Shown in pieces: positions 40,994 through 49,700 of a stretch of 64,000 nt of DNA. Source of the DNA: Burkholderia sp. MS389. Lineage in GTDB: Bacteria > Pseudomonadota > Gammaproteobacteria > Burkholderiales > Burkholderiaceae. The stretch's first letter is position 1. The number at the start of each line of letters is the position of its first letter. The position numbers and the translations under genes are program-made. The stretch spans positions 806,001 to 870,000 of the forward strand of contig NZ_CP045996.1 of assembly GCF_016899425.1 (NCBI RefSeq), written 5' to 3'. Below the pieces are notes generated by a model. It was not told the DNA's origin. It saw only the letters and a program-made list of their open reading frames with translations, and ran no database searches.

Positions 40994-42463
40994 ATGGATA
41001 GCAACACCCCCGCACTGTTCGACACCGACATCTGGCGCGGCAAGACCTTCAATGGAAACTGGCACGCCAGCCCGCACGCCGCCGACGTAATCGAACCGGC
41101 AACCGGCAACGCGCTCGGCCGCATCGGCGTCGCCGACGCCGCAGCCATCGCCGAAGCATCGGCTACCGCACACCGCACCCAGCCCGCCTGGTTCGCCCTG
41201 CCCTACGACGAGCGCGCGGCCGTCCTGCGCCGCGCGGCGGCCGTCGCCGAAACGCACTTCGATTCGATCGTCGACTGGCTCGTGCGCGAAAGCGGCTCGA
41301 CCCGCGCGAAGGCAGCGTTCGAAACGTCGGTTACGATCAAGGCGCTGCACGAAGCAGCCGGGCTGCCGTCGCGCGCGGCCGGCGAAGTACTGCCGTCGGC
41401 GGCCGGCCGGCTGTCGCTCGCGCGCCGCCGCCCGCGCGGCGTGGTCGGCGTGATCTCGCCGTTCAATTTCCCGTTGTATCTCGCGATACGCGCGGTCGCG
41501 CCGGCGCTCGCGCTCGGCAACGCGGTCGTGCTGAAGCCCGATCCGCGTACCGCGGTGTGCGGCGGCGTCGCGATCGCCCGCGTGTTCGAGCTCGCCGGCT
41601 TGCCCGAAGGCGTGCTGCACGTACTGCCCGGCGATGGCGCGGCCGGCGCGGCGCTGGTCGCCGATCCGCACGTCGCGATGATCCAGTTCACCGGCTCCAC
41701 CGCGGCCGGGCGCAAGGTCGGCGAAGCGGCGGGCCGCCACCTGAAGAAGGTATCGCTCGAACTCGGCGGCAAGAATTCGCTGATCGTGCTCGACGATGCC
41801 GATCTCGACCGCGCGGTCGCGAACACCGCGTGGGGCGCGTATCTGCACCAAGGCCAGATCTGCATGGCGACCGGCCGCGTGCTCGTGCAGCGTGCGATTC
41901 ACGACCGCTTCGTCGCGAAGCTCGTCGAGAAGGCGCGAAGCCTGCGCGTCGGCGATCCGGCCAGCGGCGACGTCGGCCTCGGCCCGCTGATCAACGCCGC
42001 GCAACGCGACCATGCGGCGAGCGTGGTCGACGCGGCCCGCCGTGCGGGCGCACGGGTCGAGACGGGCGGCAATCATCGTGGCCTGTTCTTCGAGCCGACC
42101 GTGCTGAGCGGCGTCGCGCCGGGCAATCCGGCATTCGACGAGGAGATTTTCGGGCCGGTCGCGATCGTCGTGCCGTTCGATACCGACGAAGACGCGATCG
42201 CGCTCGCCAATCAAACCGAATACGGACTGTCGATGGCGATCCTGTCGGCCGACGTCGGCCGCGCGCTGAGGATCGGCGAGCAGTTGAACACCGGGCTGTT
42301 GCACATCAACGACCAGACGGTCAACGACGAAGTGATCAATCCGTTCGGCGGCGTCGGCGCATCGGGCAACGGCACGAGCATCGGCGGTACGGCAAACTGG
42401 GAGGAATTCACGCAGTGGCAGTGGCTGACGATCAAGGGCGAAGCGCCGCTGTATCCGATTTGA
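40994..42463 (+). CDS. Aryl (benzaldehyde-type) aldehyde dehydrogenase
   Basis: 489 residues from ATG 40994, AGGAG upstream, close to XylC (487). ALDH motifs: NAD site ISPFNFPLYLAIRAVAPALA, FTGSTAAGRKVGE, catalytic Glu in LELGGKN and catalytic Cys in GQICMATGR. The FGGVGASGNG end fits the benzaldehyde/vanillin group. Together with the alcohol dehydrogenase 13 bp downstream it would turn an aryl alcohol into an aryl carboxylate such as benzoate. Substrate inferred from context. Confidence 0.88.
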   Translation: MDSNTPALFDTDIWRGKTFNGNWHASPHAADVIEPATGNALGRIGVADAAAIAEASATAHRTQPAWFALPYDERAAVLRRAAAVAETHFDSIVDWLVRESGSTRAKAAFETSVTIKALHEAAGLPSRAAGEVLPSAAGRLSLARRRPRGVVGVISPFNFPLYLAIRAVAPALALGNAVVLKPDPRTAVCGGVAIARVFELAGLPEGVLHVLPGDGAAGAALVADPHVAMIQFTGSTAAGRKVGEAAGRHLKKVSLELGGKNSLIVLDDADLDRAVANTAWGAYLHQGQICMATGRVLVQRAIHDRFVAKLVEKARSLRVGDPASGDVGLGPLINAAQRDHAASVVDAARRAGARVETGGNHRGLFFEPTVLSGVAPGNPAFDEEIFGPVAIVVPFDTDEDAIALANQTEYGLSMAILSADVGRALRIGEQLNTGLLHINDQTVNDEVINPFGGVGASGNGTSIGGTANWEEFTQWQWLTIKGEAPLYPI

Positions 42464-42476
42464 CGAGGAGACCGAC

Positions 42477-43604
42477 ATGTACACCGAACACGACACACGC
42501 GCCGTCACCGCGGCCGTCGCGCGCGCCGCCGGCGCGCCCTTCTCGATCGAAGCGGCCCGCATCCGCGCGCCGCGCGGAGACGAGGTGCTCGTGCGCGTCG
42601 TCGCGACCGGCCTGTGCCATACCGACCTGATCGTGCGAGACCAGTACTACCCGGTGCCGCTGCCGGCCGTGCTCGGTCACGAAGGCGCCGGCGTGGTCGA
42701 GGCGGTCGGCCCGAACGTGAAGACGCTCGCCGCCGGCGATCACGTCGTGCTGACCTACGGCGCGTGCGGCCACTGCACGTCGTGCGTCGGCGGTCACGGC
42801 GCGTATTGCCGGCAGTTCTTCGCGCTGAATTTCGGCGGCGCCGACGCGGACGGGCAGACGGCCATCCGCGACGAAGCCGGCCAACCGCTGCACGATCATT
42901 TCTTCGCGCAATCGTCGTTCGCGAGCTATGCGCTCGCCCGCGAGAACAACGCGATCAAGGTGCCGAAGGACGCGCCGCTCGAACTGCTCGGCCCGCTCGG
43001 CTGCGGGATCCAGACCGGTGCGGGCGCGGTGATCAACTCGCTCGCGGTGCGCCCGGGCAGCAGTTTCGCGAGCTTCGGCGCCGGCGCCGTCGGCATGAGC
43101 GCCGTGATGGCCGCGCGCATCGCGGGCGCGACGACGATCATCGCGGTCGACATCGTGCCGTCGCGGCTCGCGCTGGCGCTGGAGCTCGGCGCGACGCACG
43201 CGATCAACAGCCGGGAAGTCGACGTGGCCGACGCGATCCGCGAGATCACCGGCGGCGGCGTCGACTACGCGCTCGAATCGACCGGGCTGCCGGCGGTGCT
43301 GTCGCAAGGAATCGACGCGCTCGGCTCGCGCGGCACGATGGGCGTGGTCGGCGCGCCGAAGTTGGGTACGAAAGCCGAATTCGACGTGAACAGCCTGCTG
43401 CTCGGCGGTCACACGATTCGCGGCATCGTCGAAGGCGACAGCGTGCCGCAGACGTTCATTCCGCAGCTCGTGCAGCTGTATCTGCAAGGGCGGTTTCCGT
43501 TCGACCGGCTGGTGAAGTTCTATCCGCTCGACCAGATCAACCAGGCGGCGGAAGACAGCAGCAAGGGGATCACGCTCAAGCCGATCCTGCGGTTGCCGCA
43601 CTGA
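42477..43604 (+). CDS. Zinc-dependent aryl-alcohol dehydrogenase
   Basis: 375 residues, GAGGAG upstream. Catalytic zinc site CHTDLIVRDQYYPVPLP, with HEGAG. Structural zinc cysteines in CGHCTSCVGGHGAYC. Rossmann motif FGAGAVGMSAVMAA with acidic residue in VDIVPSR, giving NAD specificity. Similar to XylB/AreB-type benzyl alcohol dehydrogenases of 360-370 residues. Coupled in order with the aldehyde dehydrogenase. Confidence 0.9.
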   Translation: MYTEHDTRAVTAAVARAAGAPFSIEAARIRAPRGDEVLVRVVATGLCHTDLIVRDQYYPVPLPAVLGHEGAGVVEAVGPNVKTLAAGDHVVLTYGACGHCTSCVGGHGAYCRQFFALNFGGADADGQTAIRDEAGQPLHDHFFAQSSFASYALARENNAIKVPKDAPLELLGPLGCGIQTGAGAVINSLAVRPGSSFASFGAGAVGMSAVMAARIAGATTIIAVDIVPSRLALALELGATHAINSREVDVADAIREITGGGVDYALESTGLPAVLSQGIDALGSRGTMGVVGAPKLGTKAEFDVNSLLLGGHTIRGIVEGDSVPQTFIPQLVQLYLQGRFPFDRLVKFYPLDQINQAAEDSSKGITLKPILRLPH

Positions 43605-43753
43605 GCGCGCGGGCGCCGCGCGTGCCGCCGACGCGTCGCGGCGGCACGTGGGGCGCCCTCGGGGAAGGCAAATGCCGCATTCCGGGCACCGCGCTATATT
43701 ACGCATTCGCTCGACACGCCGGCGCGGCACGCGCGCCCGAACCTTCGACCCAC

Positions 43754-44941
43754 ATGGAGCGCAGCGTGAACATGGCCCCCGAATCCCCTGCACGACCGGT
43801 CGACCTCGACCGGCTCCGCGCCCGCTTCGCCGCGGGCGAGCCGCTGCCGGAAACGGCGTTGCCAGCCAGCGTCGCGCGCTCGTGGCTGCGCTCGCGCGAC
43901 GCCGGGCTCCGGCCGTGGCAAACCGCCCGCTATGAAATGCAGCGCGAGCGCGACGAATCGCGCGCGGATCGGCGGCTCCATCGCTGCGTCGCGCAGGAAA
44001 TCGAGCCGCTGTGGGCCGCATTCGGCGGCAGCGAATGGACGATCATGTGCGTCAATCCGCACGGCACGATCGTCCATGCGCGCCGCAGCCCGCAATGCGA
44101 CGACGTGCTGCTGACGCCGATCGTCGCCGGGCGCCGGATCGTCGAACCGAACATCGGCACGACCGCGCCGAGCTGCGTGATTCACGACGGCGCCGAAGCC
44201 GTCGTCGCGGGCGCGCAGCATTATCTCGACGAGTTGTCGCGGGTGTTCTGTCTCGCGGTGCCGCTGGTCGGCTTCGACGGCGAAGTGATCGGCGCGCTCG
44301 ATATCACCGGCGTCGGCAGGCGTAATATCGCGCAGTTGCGCGAGTCATTCCGGCACGCATCGCTGTCCGCCGAACAGCGGCTCTATGCGATGCTGCGCGA
44401 CTGCCATCTGCTGCAGGTGCAATTCGATCCGCGCTGGCTCGGCACGCCGCTCGCCGGCGTCATCGCGCTCGACGAAGCGGGCCGCGTGCGCGCGGTGAGC
44501 CGCCTGGCCCGCCAGATGCTCGACCTCGCGCCCGCCGGGCCGGCGGCGCCGGTCGATCTCCGGCAACTATTTCCGGGCGCGACGCCCGCGCAGCAGCGTC
44601 GTTTGCTGACACCGGCGCGCACGCCGCAGCGAATCGCGCGCGACGATGGTAGCCACGTATGGGTGCGCACCGTACGCGCGCCGCTTGATCGCGCGGCCGC
44701 AACGCGCGACGCCGATGTGCTCGAAGACGCGGAGGACGTGTGCAACGCGGCGCCGGCGGGCCGCCCTCACGCCAACGCCAGCCTGCACGAACAATCGCTC
44801 GATGCGATCCGGCGCGCGCTCGACGAGCACGACGGCAACGTGTCGGCGGCCGCGCGGCAACTCGGCATTTCACGCACGACGCTATACGCGAAACTTCGGC
44901 AGCGCGATGCGGCGGGGCTCGGGCACGACGGGTCGCGTTGA
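43754..44941 (+). CDS. GAF-Fis transcriptional regulator without an AAA+ domain
   Basis: 395 residues. The N-terminal half matches the AcoR sensor part: SVARSWLRSRDAGLRPWQTA, then EPNIGTTAPSCVIHDGAEAV and CLAVPLVGFDGEVIGALDIT (GAF). The C-terminus has a Fis-type helix-turn-helix: IRRALDEHDGNVSAAARQLG, then ISRTTLYAKLR. The central ATPase domain expected in sigma-54 activators (GAFTGA, Walker A) is absent, so it should regulate by a different mechanism. Probably controls the two upstream dehydrogenases. A start at 43772 is also possible. Confidence 0.82.
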   Translation: MERSVNMAPESPARPVDLDRLRARFAAGEPLPETALPASVARSWLRSRDAGLRPWQTARYEMQRERDESRADRRLHRCVAQEIEPLWAAFGGSEWTIMCVNPHGTIVHARRSPQCDDVLLTPIVAGRRIVEPNIGTTAPSCVIHDGAEAVVAGAQHYLDELSRVFCLAVPLVGFDGEVIGALDITGVGRRNIAQLRESFRHASLSAEQRLYAMLRDCHLLQVQFDPRWLGTPLAGVIALDEAGRVRAVSRLARQMLDLAPAGPAAPVDLRQLFPGATPAQQRRLLTPARTPQRIARDDGSHVWVRTVRAPLDRAAATRDADVLEDAEDVCNAAPAGRPHANASLHEQSLDAIRRALDEHDGNVSAAARQLGISRTTLYAKLRQRDAAGLGHDGSR

Positions 44942-44975
44942 CGATTCGGGATGAGCCGATCGTCCGGCGATTGCA

Positions 44976-46160
44976 CTAAGCCACTGCCCGCCGTTCATGC
45001 AGCCGCAGCGCGAGCCATGCGATCCCGACCGCGAACGCGCCGACCACGCCGCCGAACGTGCCGATCCACGGCAGCCCGAAGTCTCCCGCGATATGGTTGC
45101 CGAGCAGCGCGCCGGCGCCGATCCCGACGTTGTACAGCCCGGAGTAGATCGACACGGCGAGGTCGGTCGCCTCCGGCGCCAGTTTCAGCACCCATGCCTG
45201 CATCGCCAGCCCGAAACAGACGATCGCGCCGCCCCACACCAGCGTGTGCACGGACAGCGTAACGATGTTCAGCGCGCACGGGAACAGGATCAGCAGGCAG
45301 CCCGACAACGCGACGATCGACGCGAGCAGGAAATCGTCGGGCCGGTGCGGATAGACGCGATTGAAGCAGACCGCGGCCGGCAGGCCCGCGACGCCGAACA
45401 GGATCAGCACGTACGTGATCCGGCTGTTGCTCGCGTGGTTGACGCTCTGCACGAACGGTTCGATGTACGTGTACGACGTGAAGTGCGCGGACACGACGAG
45501 CACGGTGATCGCGTACAGCGCGACCAGCGCCGGCTTGCGCAGGAACACGCCGATGCTGCTCAGCGACCCGGCGCCCTGGCTCGGTAGCACCGGCAACGTG
45601 GCGCGCAGCAACAGCAGCGTGACGCCCGCCGCGCCCGCGATGATCAGGAACGTGACGCGCCAGCCGAACGCCTCGCCGATCACGCGGCCGAGCGGAATCC
45701 CGGCCACCATCGCGATCGCGGAGCCCATCGCGATCAGGCTGAGCGCACGGCTCTTGCGGTCGCTCGGCGCGAGCCGCACCGCGAGCGGGATCGAAATCGA
45801 CCAGAACACCGCATGCGCGCATGCGATGCCGAGCCGGCCGATCATCAGCACCGTCAAATTCCATGCGAAGCCGGTCACGACATGGCTGCCGACGAACACC
45901 AGCAGCGCGACACTCAATAGCTTGCGACGCTCGACGTGCCGCGTGACGAAGGTCAGCGGCAACGACACGACCGCGACGGCCCACGCGTAGATCGTCAGCA
46001 TCAGGCCGACGGCGGTCGGCTGCATCTGCAGGCTGTCGCCGATCGCGCTCAGCAGCGCGACGGGCACGAATTCGGTGGTATTGAAGATGAAGGCGGAAAG
46101 CGCGAGGGCCAGAACGCCCCACCACGATTGCTCGGAACTGACGGCGTCGGGGGTTGCCAT
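44976..46160 (-). CDS. sotB: SotB-like MFS sugar/drug efflux transporter
   Basis: 394 residues, 12 membrane helices. The opening LALSAFIFNTTEFVPVALLS, with MLTIYAWAVAVVSLPL and RKLLSVALLVFVGSH, follows SotB/YdeA closely, as does the PEATDLAVSIYSGLYNVGIG segment late in the protein. Known members export arabinose, isopropyl-thiogalactoside or drugs. Convergent with the regulator gene. Confidence 0.85.
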   Translation of the reverse strand: MATPDAVSSEQSWWGVLALALSAFIFNTTEFVPVALLSAIGDSLQMQPTAVGLMLTIYAWAVAVVSLPLTFVTRHVERRKLLSVALLVFVGSHVVTGFAWNLTVLMIGRLGIACAHAVFWSISIPLAVRLAPSDRKSRALSLIAMGSAIAMVAGIPLGRVIGEAFGWRVTFLIIAGAAGVTLLLLRATLPVLPSQGAGSLSSIGVFLRKPALVALYAITVLVVSAHFTSYTYIEPFVQSVNHASNSRITYVLILFGVAGLPAAVCFNRVYPHRPDDFLLASIVALSGCLLILFPCALNIVTLSVHTLVWGGAIVCFGLAMQAWVLKLAPEATDLAVSIYSGLYNVGIGAGALLGNHIAGDFGLPWIGTFGGVVGAFAVGIAWLALRLHERRAVA

Positions 46161-46362
46161 ACGGGGATTCGACGAAGGTTAGGCGCGCGCGGGCGGCCCG
46201 CCCGGCGCATCGGCGCGATTGTACCAGCGCCGTTCGACACGCCGCCGCCGCGCGCGGCGCGTGCGGCGCGGGACATGGCGGTGACACGGCCGTGCGCCGA
46301 TAATGTGACGAATTGGGTTTTGCCGACGATTTGCCCGAATGCCATCGGGCCAGGAGATTCAC

Positions 46363-47037
46363 ATGCGCATTGAAACGTCATTTCTGTTCGATCTCGACGG
46401 CACGCTCGTCGACAGCGTCTATCAGCACGTCCTCGCGTGGAAGGAAGCGCTCGATGCCGAAGGCATCGAACTGTCGGTGTGGCGCATCCATCGCAAGATC
46501 GGGATGAGCGGCGGCCTGTTCCTGAATCAGCTGTTGCGCGAGACGGACGGCGACATCGACGCCGACCGTGTCGAGCGGCTCGCGCGGCTGCACGCCGCTG
46601 CGTACCAGCGGCTGCGCGCGCAGGTCCGGCCGCTGCCGGGCGCGCGCGAGTTGCTGGCCGCGCTGTCGAACGCCGGCATTCGCTGGGCGATCGCGACCAG
46701 CGGGCGGATGGAAACCGCGGCGATCAATCTCGAGGCGCTCGGCGTCGATCCGGCGAAGAACGTGGTCGTCACGCGCGATCAGGTGAAGTATGCGAAGCCG
46801 GACCCCGACCTGTTCCTGACCGCCGCCGCGAAGCTGAACGTGCCGATCGAGCATACGGTGGTGGTTGGCGACAGCATCTGGGACATGCTCGCCGCGAGCC
46901 GCTGCCGCGCACTGGGGGTCGGGCTGCTGGCCGGCGGGTACGGCAGCGACGAGCTGGAGCGCGCGGGTGCGCTGCGCGTGTACGACGATCCGGCGGATCT
47001 GCTGTGGCATCTCGACGAGATTGCCGCACGGCCGTAG
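46363..47037 (+). CDS. HAD-family phosphatase
   Basis: 224 residues from ATG 46363, AGGAG upstream. Motif I is FLFDLDGTLVDS (nucleophile DxD), motif II is AIATSGRME, motif III Lys is in VKYAKPDPDLF, and motif IV is VVGDSIWDM. An alpha-helical cap type C1 lies between motifs I and II. It fits the beta-phosphoglucomutase/phosphoglycolate-phosphatase group; the substrate is unknown. Confidence 0.88.
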   Translation: MRIETSFLFDLDGTLVDSVYQHVLAWKEALDAEGIELSVWRIHRKIGMSGGLFLNQLLRETDGDIDADRVERLARLHAAAYQRLRAQVRPLPGARELLAALSNAGIRWAIATSGRMETAAINLEALGVDPAKNVVVTRDQVKYAKPDPDLFLTAAAKLNVPIEHTVVVGDSIWDMLAASRCRALGVGLLAGGYGSDELERAGALRVYDDPADLLWHLDEIAARP

Positions 47038-47185
47038 GCGCCGGCGGGGCGCGCCGGGCCGCGTCCGGCCGGGCAGCCGCACGCGCACGTTCGCGGCGCC
47101 ACTGCCCCGTTTCGATTCATCGAATCAAAACAATCCAAATCGCCATTGACGATCGCGATTTAAATATTTTTTACCGATGCCCGTT

Positions 47186-47212
47186 TTCCCGTCTTTTTAA
47201 AACAGACGGGAA
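47186..47212. other. Stem-loop in the terpenoid operon leader
   Basis: TTCCCGTCT pairs with AGACGGGAA across the 9-base loop TTTTAAAAC, a perfect 9-bp inverted repeat. It lies immediately before the -35 box at 47218, so an operator is as likely as a terminator for the HAD gene. Confidence 0.5.
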
Positions 47213-47217
47213 GATTC

Positions 47218-47246
47218 TTGAAAAAACGAATCGCCTCTCATATAAC
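47218..47246 (+). promoter_or_regulatory. Sigma-70-type promoter for the terpenoid operon
   Basis: TTGAAA, 17-bp spacer, TATAAC: one of the best sigma-70 matches in the window. The 5' leader to the methyltransferase would be about 365 nt. Confidence 0.6.
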
Positions 47247-47617
47247 GAATACACTTCGCTTCCGGTTCACGATCGCAGTATCCGAATCGTGAAAACGCAA
47301 GCGGCATACGGAGCCGAACCGGCCAGCCGGCGCAACCCCGCGTCGCCAGACGTCCCGCGCATGATATGGGGCCTGCATCGCGATACTGCGTCACCGCGCC
47401 CTTTCCGCCATTTATTCGGGGCCCTATAAATGCGCACGGATCTTTCGCCTTCATAACGCTTCTACAGAAGCATTACATCGATTCATTCAATCGCACGATC
47501 GCACGTGTCGGGCGCGGAGCATTTTCGCGCCGGCGTTTCGTGAAGGCGTGCGCTCCCGCTCGATCGGCGGGCATTGTTTTGTCCGGTTTGACGGAAATGG
47601 ACGACGCGAGGATTTCG

Positions 47618-48580
47618 ATGAATCAGATCAGCGAACAGCCAATCGCCGACATGCGCGCGCCGCACCTGGCGCCCGCGCTGCCTATCCGCGTGCTGCACGG
47701 CGAAACGGTGAGCGACTACGAGCAGAAAGTGCAGTCGACCTACGCCGGCAGTCCGGACGACTGGCGCAAGGCGATCGGCGAGTACCTGTTGTTTCAGTTC
47801 GGCGTCTACGACGATCCGCGCTCCACGCCGCCGATCTCGCTCGATGAATCGGGCATTCGCTACTTCGAACGCCAGCTTCGCCTCGCCGGCTTCGACGACC
47901 CCGTTCCCGCACGCGTCGAGCGCATTCTCGACATCGGCTGCGGCTGGGGCTACATCCTCAAGTATCTGGCCGGCCGCTTCCCCGGCTGCATGCGCCTCGA
48001 CGGTATCAACGTCAGTCGCGAGCAACTCGAGTACTGCGCACGCTTTCATGCGCAGCACGGGCTCGCGGAACGCATCAACCTGTATCAGTGCAACGCGCAG
48101 GACGTCGATCGACTGCCCGATCCCGCGACGCCGTACGATCTCGCGATCATTCGCGGCGTGATCTCGCATTTCCCGAACGCGCTGTACGAAAAAGCCATGC
48201 GCGCACTGCATGCGCGCGTGCGCGGCGGCGGGTCGGTGATCATCTCCGATAATCTGTACAACGTCGCACTCAACGAATACGAGTCCGACACGCCGGACGA
48301 GATCGACCGGATCGCGTGCAAGCATCGGAAGACGCCCGACTATTTCAGGCAGGTGCTGATCGACGCCGGGTTCGCGATCCGCGACATGCGCGTGCTGCCG
48401 TCGAACATCGACGTGGCGCGCTGGCTGATGGACGCCAAGGCCAACATCGACCGCCATTTCCCGCACCGCGCACCAGACACGCTGGAAGAATTGCGCGTGC
48501 TCGCCGAAAACTGGTCCGTCGCGCTGATCAAGAACAAGGTGTCGACCTACAGCATCGTCGCGGTCAAACCGGACGCGTAA
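47618..48580 (+). CDS. SAM methyltransferase of the terpenoid operon (possible prenyl-diphosphate C-methyltransferase)
   Basis: 320 residues from ATG 47618, GAGG 6 bases upstream (in-frame ATG 47597 is weaker). Motif I is ILDIGCGWGYILKYL (D105, G107-G111), then GINVSREQLEYCARFHAQHG and FPNALYEKAMRALHARVRGG. The fold is that of the cyclopropane-synthase/UbiE group. The N-terminal pattern DWRKAIGEYLLFQFGVYD, with SLDESGIRYFERQLRLAG, recalls SodC-type enzymes that C-methylate farnesyl diphosphate. This is from memory of the family, not a search. The next gene, 13 bp on, is a terpene synthase, which is what makes that reading attractive. Acting on a later intermediate is also possible. Confidence 0.7.
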   Translation: MNQISEQPIADMRAPHLAPALPIRVLHGETVSDYEQKVQSTYAGSPDDWRKAIGEYLLFQFGVYDDPRSTPPISLDESGIRYFERQLRLAGFDDPVPARVERILDIGCGWGYILKYLAGRFPGCMRLDGINVSREQLEYCARFHAQHGLAERINLYQCNAQDVDRLPDPATPYDLAIIRGVISHFPNALYEKAMRALHARVRGGGSVIISDNLYNVALNEYESDTPDEIDRIACKHRKTPDYFRQVLIDAGFAIRDMRVLPSNIDVARWLMDAKANIDRHFPHRAPDTLEELRVLAENWSVALIKNKVSTYSIVAVKPDA

Positions 48581-48593
48581 CCCGGAGATCCGC

Positions 48594-49688
48594 ATGCAAG
48601 CATCCGGAACGCCGCACGCCGACAGCGCCCCGCCGAGCGCGACGCACACGCTGGTGCTGCCGCTGCCGCGGCTCTCGCTGCCCGTTGCCCGGCACCCGCG
48701 GCACGCAGCGATCGAGCAGCAGCTCGCGATCGACGACTATCCGACCATCCTGCGGCACTATCGCAGCGACGCGGCGGCACGCCGTTTTCTCGCGCAGCGC
48801 ATTCCCGCATATGGCAGCCTGTGCTACCCGAATGCGCGGCCCGATCGCGTGTACACGATTCATCGCATGATGAACGTCACGACGCTGATGGACGACGCGT
48901 TCACGCATCTGGCGCGCACCGGCGACCAGGCGGGGCTCGACACGTTGCGTGATCATTTTCTGGCGGCCGTCGACGGCACGCCGCCGCCGGCCGATGTGCC
49001 CGCCGCGCGACTGCTGCACGACACGCTGCGCTTGATGCGCACCCGGTGCGACGCGCGCCCGGCCTTCTGGCAGCGCTTCGTCGAATGCATCCGCGACCAG
49101 ATCCGTACGCAGGCCGATCCGACGGCGACCGACGCATCGCGCCTGTCGCTCGACGACTATCTGGCGTTTCGCCGCGTCGAGGGCTTCGGCCACTGGATCA
49201 CGCTGCTCACCGAATACGCGCTCGACATCGACATGGAGCAGCGCCTCGCGCAACACGCGGCGCTGGCCGACGCACGGGACAGGACGATCGATTCGGTGAT
49301 CCTCGTCAACGACCTGTTTTCGTTTCGCAAGGAACGCTCCGCGCACGAGCGATTCAATGCCGTCTGGATCCTGATGCGCGTCGAGCAGTTGAACGTGCAG
49401 GCGGCGCTCGACCGGCTCGCGGCACTCTGCACGTCGAACGAGGGCCGCCTGATCGACGCGCGCGAAGCGGTCGCGACCGGCGCGCTGGCGGACGACCCCG
49501 ACGCGCAGGCCTACGTGACGGAGCTGGGCTACATGAGCGCGGGCAACGCGGAATTTCACGCGTTCAGCACCCGCTACCACGGCGACGATCTCGGCGGCGG
49601 CCGCTTCGCCGGCGGCGAAGTCGCGATGACGCCACTGCCGACGCTCGAGGAAATCGCGGCGGCGGACCGGCATGCTTCGCCCCGATGA
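48594..49688 (+). CDS. Class I terpene synthase
   Basis: 364 residues, GGAG 6 bases upstream. The two metal-binding signatures of class I terpene cyclases are present and correctly spaced. The Asp-rich motif is MDDAFTH (D100, D101). The NSE triad is N239-D240-L-F-S243-F-R-K-E247. An Arg pair before the latter (FRRVEGFGHW) fits the diphosphate sensor. Length is normal for bacterial sesqui-/monoterpene synthases (330-370). It ionises a prenyl diphosphate and cyclises it; the product cannot be told. Second gene of a four-gene operon. Confidence 0.82.
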   Translation: MQASGTPHADSAPPSATHTLVLPLPRLSLPVARHPRHAAIEQQLAIDDYPTILRHYRSDAAARRFLAQRIPAYGSLCYPNARPDRVYTIHRMMNVTTLMDDAFTHLARTGDQAGLDTLRDHFLAAVDGTPPPADVPAARLLHDTLRLMRTRCDARPAFWQRFVECIRDQIRTQADPTATDASRLSLDDYLAFRRVEGFGHWITLLTEYALDIDMEQRLAQHAALADARDRTIDSVILVNDLFSFRKERSAHERFNAVWILMRVEQLNVQAALDRLAALCTSNEGRLIDAREAVATGALADDPDAQAYVTELGYMSAGNAEFHAFSTRYHGDDLGGGRFAGGEVAMTPLPTLEEIAAADRHASPR

Positions 49689-49700
49689 CTGGAGACGCGC

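Larger units (their letters stand above)
47038..47617. other. AT-rich leader region of the terpenoid operon
   Basis: 580 bp without a supported gene. Between about 47105 and 47290 GC falls well below the rest of the window. It contains the stem-loop at 47186-47212 and the promoter at 47218-47246 listed separately. A second AT box, TATAAA, is at 47425-47430. A frame open from 47366 has no conserved residues before 47618. Confidence 0.6.

Noticed and set aside
47366..47617. 84-residue N-terminal extension of the terpenoid-operon methyltransferase
   Set aside because: Non-conserved composition; GAGG with correct spacing favours ATG 47618.
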